Below are positions 36,038-48,638 of a stretch of DNA of 64,000 bases, piece by piece. The notes beneath the pieces are model-generated. The model was not told where the DNA came from. It worked only from the letters and a program-made list of their open reading frames with translations, and did not search any database. How positions within the stretch are numbered: the stretch's first letter is position 1; every line of letters begins with the position of its first letter. Position numbers and translations under genes: made by a program. Where the stretch lies: NCBI GenBank assembly GCA_003184365.1, contig NKYR01000039.1, forward strand, positions 124,001 through 188,000. Direction: 5' to 3'. Source of the stretch: Evernia prunastri (Eukaryota > Ascomycota > Lecanoromycetes > Lecanorales > Parmeliaceae).

Positions 36038-36670
36038 ATGTGGCCTTCCAAGAACACCACAAGGGGGACTGTTTTCACCGTCTTCCTTCTAGTCGCACAA
36101 GCGGTGACATCTCCAGTACACTCCCACCTAGAAAATCATGACCCACCGCAGTTCCCGATCCGCCATGACCTCGACCCCCCAACATCACCCTCTTTTTCCC
36201 CCCATCAATCCCCACCCCAAATCCCCCCAAGCCCCCAACACCTCCACCTCCATCATCGCGCACCTCCCAACGCAGGCCCCATCCGAAACGCCGCAGTTTC
36301 CGGCTGGCAAGTGCGATACCGGCAATACTTGACCTTTATCATCCCCGTCCAAGTCGCGGCCAGCGTCCTCGAAGAGTTCTACAACGACGTCCTCCAACGC
36401 GTATCCGTAAACCTGCTGTCGAACCAACCATCGCCCGGGACCGAACTCACCCTCAGCATGGGGAGCGTGATCCTGTCGTTCAGGGTGCAGGATCCGGCTC
36501 AGGTGCTGTCGTGGCGAGCGTGCGAGACCATCATCGACGTGCTGTGGACGAATGCGAAGATGGGGTTCACGGTGCAGTTTGATTCGGAGTGGTTCGATCC
36601 GGAGACGAACATGTTGGTCTATGTTAGTTTGGCCATGTTGCAGCGGATTCGGCCGGGACTTGTAGACTAG
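36038..36670 (+). CDS. Predicted secreted protein of unknown function
   Basis: Single-exon frame of 210 residues. The start has a basic N-region and a hydrophobic core (TVFTVFLLVAQAVTS), a good signal peptide with cleavage near residue 25. Residues 30-80 are His/Pro-rich and low in complexity. The second half is globular-looking (WQVRYRQYLTF, LELTLSMGS-like and WFDPETNM segments) and has a single cysteine. No family was recognised. The change from low-complexity spacer to ordered domain and the consistent frame support a real gene, but no homologue was identified by eye. Confidence 0.5.
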   Translation: MWPSKNTTRGTVFTVFLLVAQAVTSPVHSHLENHDPPQFPIRHDLDPPTSPSFSPHQSPPQIPPSPQHLHLHHRAPPNAGPIRNAAVSGWQVRYRQYLTFIIPVQVAASVLEEFYNDVLQRVSVNLLSNQPSPGTELTLSMGSVILSFRVQDPAQVLSWRACETIIDVLWTNAKMGFTVQFDSEWFDPETNMLVYVSLAMLQRIRPGLVD

Positions 36671-39380
36671 AGGGTGGTGTGTCGCATTGGGGGTGTCTGA
36701 GCGGGCTTGGGGGGACGGGGTTTGCGTCTTGATAATCCATCATCCTACTCAGCTGTACGGCCACAAAGACCACTACGCAATTCCTGAAATCGTGGCTGCA
36801 TTGAACAATACCATAGCGTCCGACATAGTCATAACTTGTGGAAGAGTATGGATGGAGTGAGTTCAGTCGCGCAATCCCTGCCCTGAGCCTCTGAGGTTCC
36901 TGCTAGGCTTGTCTAGCGAATCTGTATGGTATACCAATACTCTCCCCCGTTCCTCTCTACCCATCTCTTTTGACATCTTTCAAGGCCTGCCAGATGTGAG
37001 CGTTGCTGGTTCCGACGGATTGCTCGTACGTTATCTGCTACTTCTTCCCCAATTCTATTCACCCAGTTGTAGCAAGTTCATACCAATCTTGCAATGATCG
37101 TCCAAGATGGCCGGGTAGGGTAGCCCTTCGTAGTCCTGAGAGATCGTCACCGACATGAACTCTCTGTGCTGCAAAAGCTAGGTGAGGTCCTTCAGTGTAC
37201 GGAGTCGGAACACAACATTGGCCTTTTCGATGTAGGAAAAGTACTTCCTCCAAGCCTCAGCCAGAAAGTCCCGCGTGTCTTCCCCCTCTTTCTATGTTGA
37301 AGGACGGGTGTGGATGCATCCGGGAAGACAGACGAATACTTCTGTCTTGTGCCATCTAATCCTATGAAACAACGCCTTGCAAGTCGTGCGCGTCACGGGT
37401 CCATGCCCTCGAATTATGGCGAACAGGGACTTTGAGGTACTTAAAGTCTTGTATATCTGGTCTTGGTATCCGGAATTTGGTCAACGCTTGATCTAAACCT
37501 GCTACAAACAAAATATCTCAAATCATGATTAAAGACGGCTGAGTGTCGGAGAATCTCAGATATTCATCATGAATCGTTGAGTGTCTGAGGTTTCCCTTCA
37601 AAACGTGTACGTCGCCATTATTCTAGATCGGTACTTCGAACATGCCAAGTCCCTTTCAGCCTACTAAACCTCATATAATAGAATAACAGCGTCCAGCCAA
37701 ACACGACCACTAGTTCTGGCAGGAGGATCAGCCATCACGACATCCCCCAAAATAATTTCGAGCGAGACAAGTGAGCGCTCCGCATCACAAAAGAACATCC
37801 GGAGATCCCGAGAAAAAAAGAAGAGACATGCAAGGTACCAAAGCTTACACTATAGAACAGCGTCAAGGCCAGCGCATCACCAGTCGCCCCGCTTATAAAC
37901 GGCAGCAGATATAGCTGACGAGATGAACGACATGAGTACCAGCGCAAACAAAAAAGAGAAAAGAAGGACGAGAGACGGACATCAGCCGGCCAAATAGTTG
38001 CCACACCCTGCGCTGACATGACTGTATCGGCAAGAGCCGCTAGCTCGAATACGTTCTGGACGAGTGAGAGATGAAAGGCCACACTTGGCGGGTACCTTGC
38101 AGGCGTGGCGAGTGCGCTGTGCAAAAGATGGAGCTGGAATTTCCCGGGCACGCGTGAGGAGATGAAAAACAAGGTACAATAGGGGCGTCTTTTTGAGCGC
38201 CTCTCGCACTGCGTCGAAAGACGGCGAAGGATTGTAGGAGACGGAGGGATAGTGCCAGGGTAATCTCCTTTCTCCCCCCCCTCTCTCTCATAATGGTTCC
38301 CGAGGTCGAAAAGTCCTGCATCGTCATCTGTCCATCGAAGAAAACACCTACATATCTCCCCGCATCTCGTATCAACGACACAACCCCAAAGCTCAGCGAA
38401 AGCCAGCGCGGAAAGCAACGAGGCAGACTCGTCGACTGACTCACTGAACGATCACAAGGGCGCATCTTCTGTGCCGAATCCAGAAACGAGTCCTACACGA
38501 TCAGCTTGGCGGTGGGTGGATGGAAGGAACAGAGACTAGGCAGGGATCACCCGTGATGTGAATGGTGGTGGTGATAGTGATAGTATAGTCCTGCCGGGTA
38601 TACACGGCCAATGACAACTACGCCTCGGTCTGGTACGTGAATGTCGACTTCGGCGCTCTTGGTTTTCACTCACTCCCCTGGCATGTGATAGGAGTATCAG
38701 TAATCTTTGCCTAGGATGCGAGCCAGCCGTGACCGTGCCCTTCATCCATCCATATCTCCCGTTTTTGGCCCCCCCGTGAGTAAGCCCAGCCACCACGGAT
38801 TGCGAAACGGCTAATTTCTCACCGTGAACAACCACTTCATCCTTCTTGGATATTTTCGACACCACCACCCACAAGACTAGATATTTCGTACGTAAAAGCC
38901 TGAAGAGCGGTTGGCTGTGAGCATTGTGTTGGAAGTTGACTGCTGTAGATCACAGAAGACAGCAGTAAACCATTTCAACGTGTGATGAAGTTGCATCGCT
39001 ATGGATCTTACAAATTATCTAAAGCAAGTACTGGAAGGAAAGAACGACAGGTCGCACAGAAACAGTCGCCAGTACATCATCCAACAATTCCCCGAACTCC
39101 CACGTGTTGTACAGCTCCTAGACGCTTGAGCCAGGAAGTCGAAGATGGGAAAAAAACAAGTGAAGGAACGGCATCCCCGTAAAAACCACGCAGCCCTATT
39201 CCCACCGCTTATCGTTACCCAAACCGGCCATCACTCCCGCTAATTCCCCCGTACCTTACAACATACTCATACACCTCCTGTAGCAAGCAAAAGGGCAAAG
39301 GAAAGGACTGTTGGATCATTGTCACCCCCACCACACCCCCATCTCGTGCTCAGACCTCCCACAGCCCCCCAATGGGCGCC
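36671..39380. other. Long intergenic region
   Basis: About 2.7 kb without a supported gene. Minus-strand frames at 37735-38465 overlap one another in different frames without protein-like features. Confidence 0.45.
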
Positions 39381-41255
39381 CTAGCCCAGCTTCTTTGGAT
39401 CACCGCACTTGTGCCTGCCATCAGGCTGCAAGGTGGTCGGCGTAGGTTTGAGGTTATTCTCGAAGATATCATTCGCGATGCCGATGCCCAACGGGACGCC
39501 ACCGATGGGGAACTGCTGACCAGGCCTGTCGCGCCTGGGGCCCGTGGTGACGTACCTGATATCCTTGGGATCCTTGTACTGCGTCGTGCCGTCTGGGTTG
39601 ACGTTTGTGGACACGAGGACGTCCTTGGAGGCGAAGGCGTCGAAGCGCCAGTGGACGCCGAGGAAGACACGGCTGAGGGCGGAGTCGAACATGGCGTCCC
39701 AGATGCTGCCGAACTGGCGGGGCACGAGGGTGCGGACGTTGCCGAGCTGGTCGGTGATGGGTTGGGAGGGGATGTAGTCGTTGTAGAGGTCGCGGCTGAT
39801 GCCGTTGAGTTCGTCGGAGATGAGGCCAAAGGAGATGTTGTCCGGGGCGTCGTCGGCGAAGGGGAGGTTGTCACGCCTCTTGTAGTACAGGCGAAGGATC
39901 TGGAAGCAGGCGCCAGAGAAGGTGGCGTGGCCGGAGGGGTAAGAGGGGAAGGGGGGCTTGAAGTTGAAATGGTTGCTGTTGGTGTCAGGGGCACCCTCGG
40001 TGAACCAGAACGGGTCTTGGGCGGAAGTGGGGTCGAAACGGACGCCGGACAGGGGACGCCAGAACTCGAAGCAGTACTTTTCTTGCCAGGCGTAGATTCC
40101 CGCATCGGCCAGTGCGGCGTTGAAGAGGGCGAAGGCACGTACGAAGTCTGCGTTGGTCGCTTCGTCTGTTGGTCCCGCTACCTTTCTCTCCCAGGCGATG
40201 TTGCGAAGGCATTGGTTGAAGACTCGGGGAGGCGTTCCGAGCAGATTGGAGCCATCGTAAGCCCAGGTGAAACCCGTCACCGTCTGCTTGGGTGTGCGCT
40301 TTGTCGAGTTTAGGTCGAATCGGCCACCTTCACGATAGACGTCGCTGAAGGCAGAGTAGTACTCGTCTGGGTCGTTGGTGCCGAAACCCACGGGTGGGTC
40401 CGCGATCAGATGCTCATTGAACTGACCGTTGACCTTTCCTTGGACCGCCACGCGTTTGGCCTGCATGCCGTAGAATGGGGCTTGGTAGAAGCGGATTGCT
40501 CGCTGTGGTCCATTGGGGTCGTTCGGGTTCACGGGGACGATTCTCACTGGGTTGGTGGGGTCGTCGCCAAACTTGTACAATCCGGGTGTTGGACGGTAGG
40601 AATCTTGGCCGTATATTCCTTGCCCCTGGTCGAGAAAGTTGAGCATCGCAGTTCCAACTGCGACACCAAATCGATAGCTCAAGGACAGAGTATCGAGGTT
40701 GGGGAAAGCTGCAACCGCTTGCGTCAGGAATTGGGTGAGCCTGTCGGTCGTTACGAACGGCGTGTTCGAGGCGGGCGTCGTGAAAAGCTGTTGAAGTACA
40801 GTATTTGCAGCTCCTGCGACAGCGAGACGTGCATCCGTTGCGCCATCAACAGCAGGAAGCACAGCGTTGGGGTTTGTGCTATCGGGTGTCAAATAAGTAG
40901 TATTGATGCCTTTCTTATCCGGATTGATTGCGAAATAAGCATCGTTAATAGCGAGATGCAGGATACCGAGAGCTCTAGCGGCGGACTCTGGTCCATTGTT
41001 TGGGGCTGCGGGTGGAGGATTGTTTGTATCTCCCTCTATTGAAGTCACAAGTCTGACTAGATCGAGACCGACATTGTTCCAGTAGAAAACATAATTGGTA
41101 TTGTACTCGGCGGGCTCCGAAGACGGGGGTAGGACAATGCCGTTCGGGTTTTCGTTGTTCCTGATGAGATTGTAGATGGACTGAGATCCTTGGTTAGATC
41201 CTTGATTAGATCCTTGATTGAGGCTCACATTAGGAAATCCTGGATTGAAAGCCAT
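39381..41255 (-). CDS. Vanadium-dependent haloperoxidase (chloroperoxidase type)
   Basis: Intronless gene for a 624-residue enzyme that oxidises halide with hydrogen peroxide at a vanadate centre. All metal-site residues known from the Curvularia chloroperoxidase are present with matching spacing: Lys393 and Arg400 in EKYCFEFWRP, Ser441-Gly442-His443 in FPSYPSGHATF, Arg529 and His535 in SRVFLGVHWRFDA. His443 would be the acid-base residue. The N-terminus carries three NQGS units. No signal peptide is evident, as in the characterised fungal enzymes, which leave the cell by a non-classical route. Family length is about 600 residues, so this one is complete. The hypohalous acid product could serve in lignin attack, defence or halogenation of a metabolite. 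Confidence 0.95.
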   Translation of the reverse strand: MAFNPGFPNVSLNQGSNQGSNQGSQSIYNLIRNNENPNGIVLPPSSEPAEYNTNYVFYWNNVGLDLVRLVTSIEGDTNNPPPAAPNNGPESAARALGILHLAINDAYFAINPDKKGINTTYLTPDSTNPNAVLPAVDGATDARLAVAGAANTVLQQLFTTPASNTPFVTTDRLTQFLTQAVAAFPNLDTLSLSYRFGVAVGTAMLNFLDQGQGIYGQDSYRPTPGLYKFGDDPTNPVRIVPVNPNDPNGPQRAIRFYQAPFYGMQAKRVAVQGKVNGQFNEHLIADPPVGFGTNDPDEYYSAFSDVYREGGRFDLNSTKRTPKQTVTGFTWAYDGSNLLGTPPRVFNQCLRNIAWERKVAGPTDEATNADFVRAFALFNAALADAGIYAWQEKYCFEFWRPLSGVRFDPTSAQDPFWFTEGAPDTNSNHFNFKPPFPSYPSGHATFSGACFQILRLYYKRRDNLPFADDAPDNISFGLISDELNGISRDLYNDYIPSQPITDQLGNVRTLVPRQFGSIWDAMFDSALSRVFLGVHWRFDAFASKDVLVSTNVNPDGTTQYKDPKDIRYVTTGPRRDRPGQQFPIGGVPLGIGIANDIFENNLKPTPTTLQPDGRHKCGDPKKLG

Positions 41256-42339
41256 ATCTGAGGATGGGTTTTGTAAGTCTAGGTGAATGGGTAAAGGTAT
41301 AAGGTAATGGGTTCTGGTTCAACAAACATAACTCGGCGAACTTCGAGTCTTTTATATCTTTCAATCTTGCTGCCTGAACCCTCGTAAGGGGGCTGTAGGC
41401 TGACGTTCACGGCATCAGATGTCAGCCCGTGATGCTGATGGGATTCTGGCGCAGCGACTGTTCCATCTCACACACCCTCGGACCTCCCAGTGATGACAAC
41501 AGCGAACTTCTTATTGGACGTTTGACCTTTCTTACAGTATATGGATCACGTTCACCAGCTATCCGAGTGCAACATGGTCGTCCGCTAAACCGCGTGGTGG
41601 CTGTTTCTGTCTTGATTGAGCGTAATTTTAGCTGGCCAAATTCAAGGCGCAGGCCGCCACAATGGATAGGTGGTAGGCATGACAAGAGAAGTTTTTTGGA
41701 TGTGCAGCCCCAATACCAAGAACGCCTGACGAAAGGAGATCATATTCGTTGCGACAGGCTGACGAGGAGAAAGCGGATCGCTTACCATCGGCTAGTCCGC
41801 GATGTTACCTCATTGGTCCGTCATACTATGCTTACGTAGATGGTCATCATGCGCGAACTTCTTTGCTCAACTTACTCAGATTGAAGCCTATAGGATGTTA
41901 ACGACAAGAAGAGATAAATTGAGAGCCCCTCATAAATGGTTTGTTGACTCCTGCGAAGGGGCCTCTGGACAAATTCGAACCCCCTGTTTCGTGTGGTAGC
42001 AATGTTTGAGCACAGAGGAGGGTTGGTCATTCCGCCCGTGAGAAGAGAATTTTATCATCCTAAGTGACGTAAGAATCATTTGAAAGTGTGTAATATCAGG
42101 TCAGCTTGCCCAAGAGGCGTGAATTGTACTATGCTAGATATCAAAAGAAGCCATTTGCTTCAAATGCCCTCGGTATCATCAGCGCTTAAATGAGCCATTC
42201 AGTGTTCTTTCCAAAAGTCATCAACGTAAGTCCCGCGCGCTAGCCAAGAACAATATGCGCATACCAGGGGCTGCGCTTCTTGTTTGAAAAGTATATACAC
42301 AAGAATTGAAATTCCGTCGACAAAACAAAGTGTTTGACA
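41256..42339. other. Intergenic
   Basis: Promoter side of the haloperoxidase. No further gene was recognised. Confidence 0.5.
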
Positions 42340-43247
42340 TTATAGTTGACTTTTATGCGTAGGTCCAGCTGTCTTTGTTGGAGCCCATGGTGCGACATGA
42401 GGATGCGCGCGCGCTCCGAGATCTCGGCGACCTGGACGATGGACGCCTGCGACAGGGCCTGGGATTCCATTCGCATCTGTAGTGACTGCGGTCGGAGGAT
42501 CGACCCCTTGAGAATAGCCTGGTATGCAGCCAGAGAAAGCAGGATCCAAGTCCCAAATAAAGTCTGGGGGCGCTATCAATGGCGCATATACTTTTCCGGG
42601 CTCCAGGTCGATGCCAGGAGGACCACAGGGAAGATCGGCGAAATTGAAAACATTTGATGAGTGGCCGCCAATGTCGATAGTCTTCAGTTCGCCGGGAGCG
42701 AATGATGCAGTGATAGGGCCATAACCTTTGCCAATTTGGTTACAACCATCACTAGCCATGATAGATGGAAAGATCGCATATATACTTGGGGATACCCTAT
42801 TATCATCATTCAGTTTGTTGTTCATCGGACAGAGAGAGAACAACGTACGGGGAGAGTCCAGAGGGAATAGGCGAGGTTGAAGGAATGGCCAATGAAGCCA
42901 GGCACGCTGTGTTCTGCGATTCAGTCGGCCAATAAAAGATGGACACAGACTAGATTAGTCAGTAAAGCTGAAGGAATAGCGAGAGCAATGTGGCTAACTT
43001 GGTAGAAAAGATTGCAGCTGTATGTGTGGCAGGTTGATGTAGGCGAATCGTCATGTACAGTGCTGGAAGGATCTGGTAATTGTTCTTGGGTGAGTGGGAA
43101 TGAGACATTCCAATCTCGCGCATCGATAGGTTGAGCAAGAGGAAGGTGTCTAAGTTGTCGATCTTTTGGAGATGCAGAACACATGGGTGCACAGGAGAAG
43201 GCAGTGATGCAAGCAAGCACCACAAGGCTGAGCGTTCCCCTTAGCAT
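42340..43247 (-). CDS. Predicted secreted protein, cysteine-containing, unknown function
   Basis: A 268-residue protein from three exons (43247-42999, 42949-42849, 42796-42340) with introns of 49 and 52 bases in consistent phase. The start MLRGTLSLVVLACITAFSC is a strong signal peptide, with cleavage likely just after the CSA region near residue 26. Short paired segments STCHTYSC and TESQNTACL contain cysteines. The middle has a DGCNQIGKG then GELKTIDIGG segment, and a Pro/Gly-rich stretch precedes a basic C-terminus. It looks like a cell-wall or effector-like protein. No family was recognised, and the C-terminal 40 residues could change if a further intron exists. Confidence 0.65.
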
Positions 43248-44405
43248 GGCTTACATCTGTGTTTCAACACTACTAGACGAGGGGAGAAAGGTGGCATGAG
43301 GGAAACTCTTCTAAACCATCAGAGAGGAGTCGGAATATATGCAAGTATCCGTGAGAGTCTCCTCGCGGATAAGGGAGTCTATTAAATGAATGTCTAGTAT
43401 AAAAGGAAATTACACAGGCATAGCACATCATCCTCGGCCTCTCACGCAGGTGGTCATCACATAGGAGAGTTAGGCAAGGACCGTTTTTGGACACTCACCG
43501 AGGTCCAGCGAGATTACAGGTGCAGGCATGGACTGTCAATGCGCAAAGAGAAGGTACGGCTGGTCCCCTAAGAAGAAGAAAATGCAGGCAGCGTTTGAAG
43601 GATGCAGTGAAGACTTTGCTCATTGCATGCCTATGCGGCACAACTTATCAGGGGGATATTGCGATGTCGCAATGGGAGCAAAAGCAAGCAATTTCTGAAA
43701 CAGTGTTGTACGTGGGGGCCTCCTGCGGTGAATGTGGATTGGTGGGTGGTTGACTGGCGGTAGTCGGTACAGTACCGGAGAGGTATTTAAGCGAAAGACT
43801 AAGGTAGGCAATTTCTGCTGAGCCTCCAAAGCACGTCCTTAAATCGAAAGCAGTCAATCAATGTATGAAAAATGGAGGTGATTGCATTAGGACATTCCGA
43901 TTGCGCAAGAAAGAAGGCACGAGGACAAGATGTCTCGATGAAAAGTCTTTCCAGGGGAAGTCCGCCTTCTCGTGCTTACTCTAGCCGTGGCACAGCACAA
44001 GTCGACTGTGCTGCACAGCAAAGGCGCACCTATCATTGTTTCAAAGACACGGGAGTTGTGTATATTCCAGTCAATTGTCTTTCACTCTTAGGTAGGAAGG
44101 GGGCACTTATTGTTTGTGCCTCAGAGGGACTTGCAGAAGGATGCAACATGAAACTTGAACTGCGGAGGCGTGGAGGGCTGTGTTCTCCGACCAGAATGTT
44201 GGAAACAAAAAACATTCTTGTGCAAGCTCAGGACTTCAACATTCTCAGACTTCTCAGGTCCTTTCTCAGAAATGTTGAAGAAATCTTGTCATCCAGAGGA
44301 AATTTTGACTCTATCTTCGCTTTCAAACGTTGTAGAAAAAGAAGAGAAGAGAAGAAAAGAGAGGTGAAGGATGAAGGATTGAGAAGAGTTGGCAAGCTCA
44401 GCCTT
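43248..44405. other. Intergenic
   Basis: A plus-strand frame runs from 43872 into the next gene's first exon, but its upstream part shows no family features and is treated as 5' leader. Confidence 0.4.
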
Positions 44406-47056
44406 ATGAAAATGACGACAACATCAGCCCTATTCCCCCGAGCCCACGGGCCGTCTTCCTCCCCGGCTCCAATATCGTGGTCTCCCTCGCAATTCTGGTA
44501 AGTAAGAAAGGAAAGGAATCGACTCCAAATCCATGTCATATCTCTCTTACATCTATCCTGTGGTCGCCACTGACTCTCCATCTATTATCAAAGGGATGGC
44601 GATGATGGCTTATGGTCTTCCTTCCCGTTGCGAATCGGCAACCCAGAGCAAAATGTCCGTGTGCTCATCTCTACCGCCAGCGAAGCCACCTATGTCGTCC
44701 TGCCTGGGGGATGTCCAGCCAATACGCCCGGCATCACTCCCTCCTTGACATGTTCTCACTCTCGTGGCGAGCTTTTCGATCCATCCCTGTATCCCAGCTC
44801 TTGGTCTTCCTTTGGCAATTACTCTCTGGGTTTAGAGGCCAATCTTGGCTACAATGATCCTGGTAATTTCGGGCTAGATACCATAGCTTTAGGCCTCAAC
44901 AATGCTACCGGTGGACCGACGTTACAAGATCAAGTGGTTGCTGGCTTCGAGACTTATGACTATTATACTGGACTATTTGGCTTGGGGAATCAGCCGGTGA
45001 ACCTGACTGGTTCTACTGACGCGAATAATTTCACCGGTATCACCCCACATTCAAGTTTCTTGACCACGATGAAAAGTAAAAACCTGATTCCGAGTCTGTC
45101 TTGGGCATATACTGCTGGGGCTAATTACCGTGAGTGTGAAATTTTACATCGGCCTCGCATCACATCTACATCTACACCCGCGCTACATTCTTTACGAGAG
45201 CTTTCTCTCTGTTTCTTTTCTCTGCGTACAGACACAAGCAGTCCACTCTGTGCTCCGAGACATCTGAGCAATGTGATATCCTAAGGCTGCCACGGTCGTC
45301 CTTTTGTGCTCAGTGCTGACGTTGATCAGGATTGAAGGGCGTCTTTGGAAGCTTGACATTTGGAGGCTACGATCTCTCACGATTCGTCTCGAACAACGTC
45401 ACATTCACCTTTTCTCCAGACCAATCTAGGGACCTGGTCGTTGGTCTTCAAAAGATTACTTCAACTGCTGCGAATGGTTCCACAATATCTCTGCTATCAA
45501 CATCAATCCTGACTTTCATCGACTCAACCTTTCCTTTTATCTACCTCCCTCTCGAATCTTGTCAAGCATTTGAAAAAGCTTTTAATCTAACGTGGAATAC
45601 CACTTACAATCTGTACCTTGTTGATGACACGCTTCATCAGAGCCTGATAGCAAGCAATCCCAACATTACGTTTCAGATCGCCAATTCTCTGACAGGCGGA
45701 CCTGCTGTTGATATTGTCTTGCCGTATGCAAGCTTCGATCTTCCCGCTTACTATCCATTGGTACTAAATACAACTCGTTATTTCCCACTGCAAAGAGCCA
45801 CGAACGAGTCGCAGTATACTCTTGGTCGAACATTTCTGCAAGAAGCGTAAGCATTCCATAGAATTAACATCGTAATAATTGAGAAAAGCTGACGAAATCG
45901 TTTCAGATATCTAATCGCCAATTACGAGTACTCCAATTTCTCCGTTTCGCAGGCTAGGTTTGAAGACGGCCTTGCCGAGAACATAATCGCCATCTCCTCA
46001 GCAGCGCCTGTTCCATCACCAACATCACATAGTCGCATCAGTCACAAGTCTATCATAGGATTGAGCATTGGTCTTGCAGTGTTCGTGGTTCTTGTCGTCC
46101 TTTTGGTCTGTTTCATAAGGAAAAGGCGAAGCAGAAACGTTCAAAAGAATGATGTGGGCAGTGACACAGGATCGCCCGGGTCCTCACAAGATATCAAGCC
46201 CACAAATATTTCCGCATTACACGAAATCGACAATAACAGCTTGTATCAACATAGAGAACTCCCTGACAGTGGGAAGGTGGAGCTTCTAGATGGGAACTCG
46301 CCGTCGGGGTCTGGCAATGAAATCTCTGAAATGCCTCAATCTCCTACACCAGTACCTCTGTGTGAATTAGGGTCTGGGCACACATCCCTTGCGACCTCCA
46401 CTCTTCACAGACAGAGCGATAGGAACAAAAACGCAATTTTTGTCAAAACAAGAATCTCGCGGGACAACCACGATAGCTCCGGGGCACAGAGTGGGTCTCC
46501 ATGCGTCGAAACAAGAATATCGTCTTCACCGGGACGCAAGTCTCTGGATCTGAACAGGTCACCAGAACTCAAGCCATCGCATCTGAACAGACCATTACCA
46601 ACACCACCCCAGAGGACGCTGGACTACTTGAATCGAGCTTTGCCTTCGATCCCGAGTTCGAACAGTACAGATATCTCGCCTACAAAGACCAACTCTTCCA
46701 CTCGGCTCTCAGTTACACGTGGTCTTCATAGCCAGTCAAGCAGGACCTCTGTCACTACCTTGTCTGAATCCGGAAGCATCCCTCCAGATACGGCCCTCGA
46801 CATGATCTGGAAAGACTACGACATGAGCTGGGAGTCCCACGGCCAACAAGAGCCTTCCATTCTGAGCTTGTCCTCCACCAACATCAGAATTATGATGTCA
46901 CCTGATGTTGTGGAGAGACAGATGCGTGAGCAGGCTTCTCTGAGTTCTCTGTCGACAGTCGAGATTGTTGTACCACCCGGAACACCGAAATCGCAAATAC
47001 TGAGTGCCCCTAGTAGCAGCAATGGAGAACGAAGCACAAGTGGCGAATTCTTCTAG
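44406..47056 (+). CDS. Aspartic-protease-like membrane protein with altered first catalytic motif
   Basis: A 764-residue protein from exons 44406-44497, 44594-45129, 45330-45846 and 45907-47056. The lumenal part has the pepsin bilobal fold: SFPLRIGNPEQNVRVL leads into ISTAS where active enzymes have DTGS, and LTFIDSTFPFIYLP supplies the second Asp. The missing first Asp suggests no classical protease activity. Many Asn-x-Ser/Thr sites indicate a secreted face. One transmembrane segment (SIIGLSIGLAVFVVLVVLLV) follows and is flanked by KRRSR. The last 310 residues form a Ser/Pro-rich cytosolic tail with repeated proline motifs (RPLPTPP, RALPSIP). The first exon as modelled lacks a signal peptide, so an upstream exon may be missing. 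The layout suggests a sensor or adhesion role rather than digestion. Confidence 0.8.
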
Positions 47057-48444
47057 CGCTTCTCCTCAAGCCTCACCTAATACAGTCCATCGATGCTGTC
47101 AGAGCTACGCACTGTTTATGATAATACGATAAACCAGCATGCCTGTCTGATGAAACGAGTCTTTCTTCCGGTCGCATTGGCGACTTCACCATCCAACAAC
47201 AACCCCAAGCTCCCCCTTAATATCATACCAACAATACCCAAACTAGCCGGACGCCCAAATCTGCAAGAACAAGATTGCACCGATCCACGTGTCTGACGGC
47301 AAATTGAACTATGCCAAACCACGTGCATACCTATAGAGAGCTAAGCAGTCGCGCTCTCACATCCACCTAATATCTATCTAAAGGTGACAAACAACACAGG
47401 GCCCGCTTGATTAATACTGTGCATTGCCCTCATCTGCACTCTCCGCCACTCTCCCCTTCCAGCTCTCAATCTCACCAATAATCTCAACACCCACCAACTT
47501 AACATGGACCCCGATCAACCACAACACCATCCCTCATTCAGCATCGACCCTCCCTCGCCCCGCACCTTCATCTACCCCACCCGCGTCTCCAAGCACTAGC
47601 GCGCCACTTCTCCCATCCTTCTCCACATTAACGACCCTTTCAGCCCCATCACACTCTCTGCCGCCGGCGGATCCTATTTCCAGCTCCCTGTCAGATATCG
47701 CTACGAGTCCTACTAGGACCAGCATAAATCAACCACACGCTAAAGGTACAGACGACTTTCCACCAGAGCGGGCATACATCACGTTGTGGGAACTGGCAAG
47801 GGGGTTTATAAGAGCGGGCGACACAAGCGTTAGGGGAGGAAGACAGAGTTGAACCGAAAGATAACCTGGCTGTCTGTATCGAAGGGGATAATGTGCCTAT
47901 TGCAGGCGAATAGGGTAGTTTGTCGAGGTTAGGGACATGTCACTGCGGAGGCATATGGAGTAGTGTGTTAATAAGAGTAAGCCAGCATGAAATCTCTCAA
48001 ACAATGAATTCTATAATCCATCCCTTCCACCCCTCCACACAGCGTCCAACCCCCAGCATCAAAGCCCAAAATCCCCATTCCAGAAGCAGCATCTCCATCC
48101 ATGAGCCCCACCCTGCCCCCCACAAACACTTGGACCCCCACAACAATTAACATCACCCGCGCTGCCCCCCTCCCCCCCTCCTTCAACTAGCAGCCCTGAC
48201 ATACCCCCCACCACAACCATTCCTTCCAGGCCTACACTCACGCCTCGCCCCTCACACAAGACCAGATATCTCACCCCTCCACCCCACTCCCTCCGCCCCA
48301 CTGCTCCGTGCTGACAGCCTCGCCCCTCGCCCTTCGTCCCTTCCACTATCTACACTGTACTTACTACACCTTAATTGTCAACCAGAGGAGAGAGGAGAAG
48401 GAGAGCGCATCGTTGCGATCGATATAGATAGCAGAGGGGGAGAA

Positions 48445-48498
48445 TGTGTGTGTGTGTGTGAGAGTGAGTGAGTGAGATACGAGATACGAGATACGAGA
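48445..48498 (+). repeat. Compound microsatellite (GT, GTGA, GAGATAC)
   Basis: A GT run passes into GTGA repeats and then three GAGATAC units without interruption. Confidence 0.9.
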
Positions 48499-48638
48499 TG
48501 AACCCTCCCCGGCCCTAGACGGTCGAAGAAAAAAACGGGGATCGGTGTCCACATACCCGGCTCAATCCATATGCGTATGTCTATACCTATCAGGAGCCCG
48601 GCGCAAGCACCACCACAGAGCAGAGAAGGAGGTAAGCG

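Noticed and set aside
37735..38465. Overlapping minus frames of 141 and 227 codons
   Set aside because: Different frames overlap one another, none shows motifs, and the composition looks non-coding.
39372..40313. Long plus-strand frame opposite the haloperoxidase
   Set aside because: It is an antisense shadow of a clearly coding, GC-rich gene.
43872..44405. Long open frame continuous with the first exon of the aspartic-protease-like gene
   Set aside because: The upstream part lacks family features and ends in Lys/Arg/Glu low-complexity sequence, so it was treated as leader.
47424..47852. Pro/Ser/Thr-rich plus frame of 142 codons
   Set aside because: Its composition follows local C-rich DNA and no ordered segment or family was seen.
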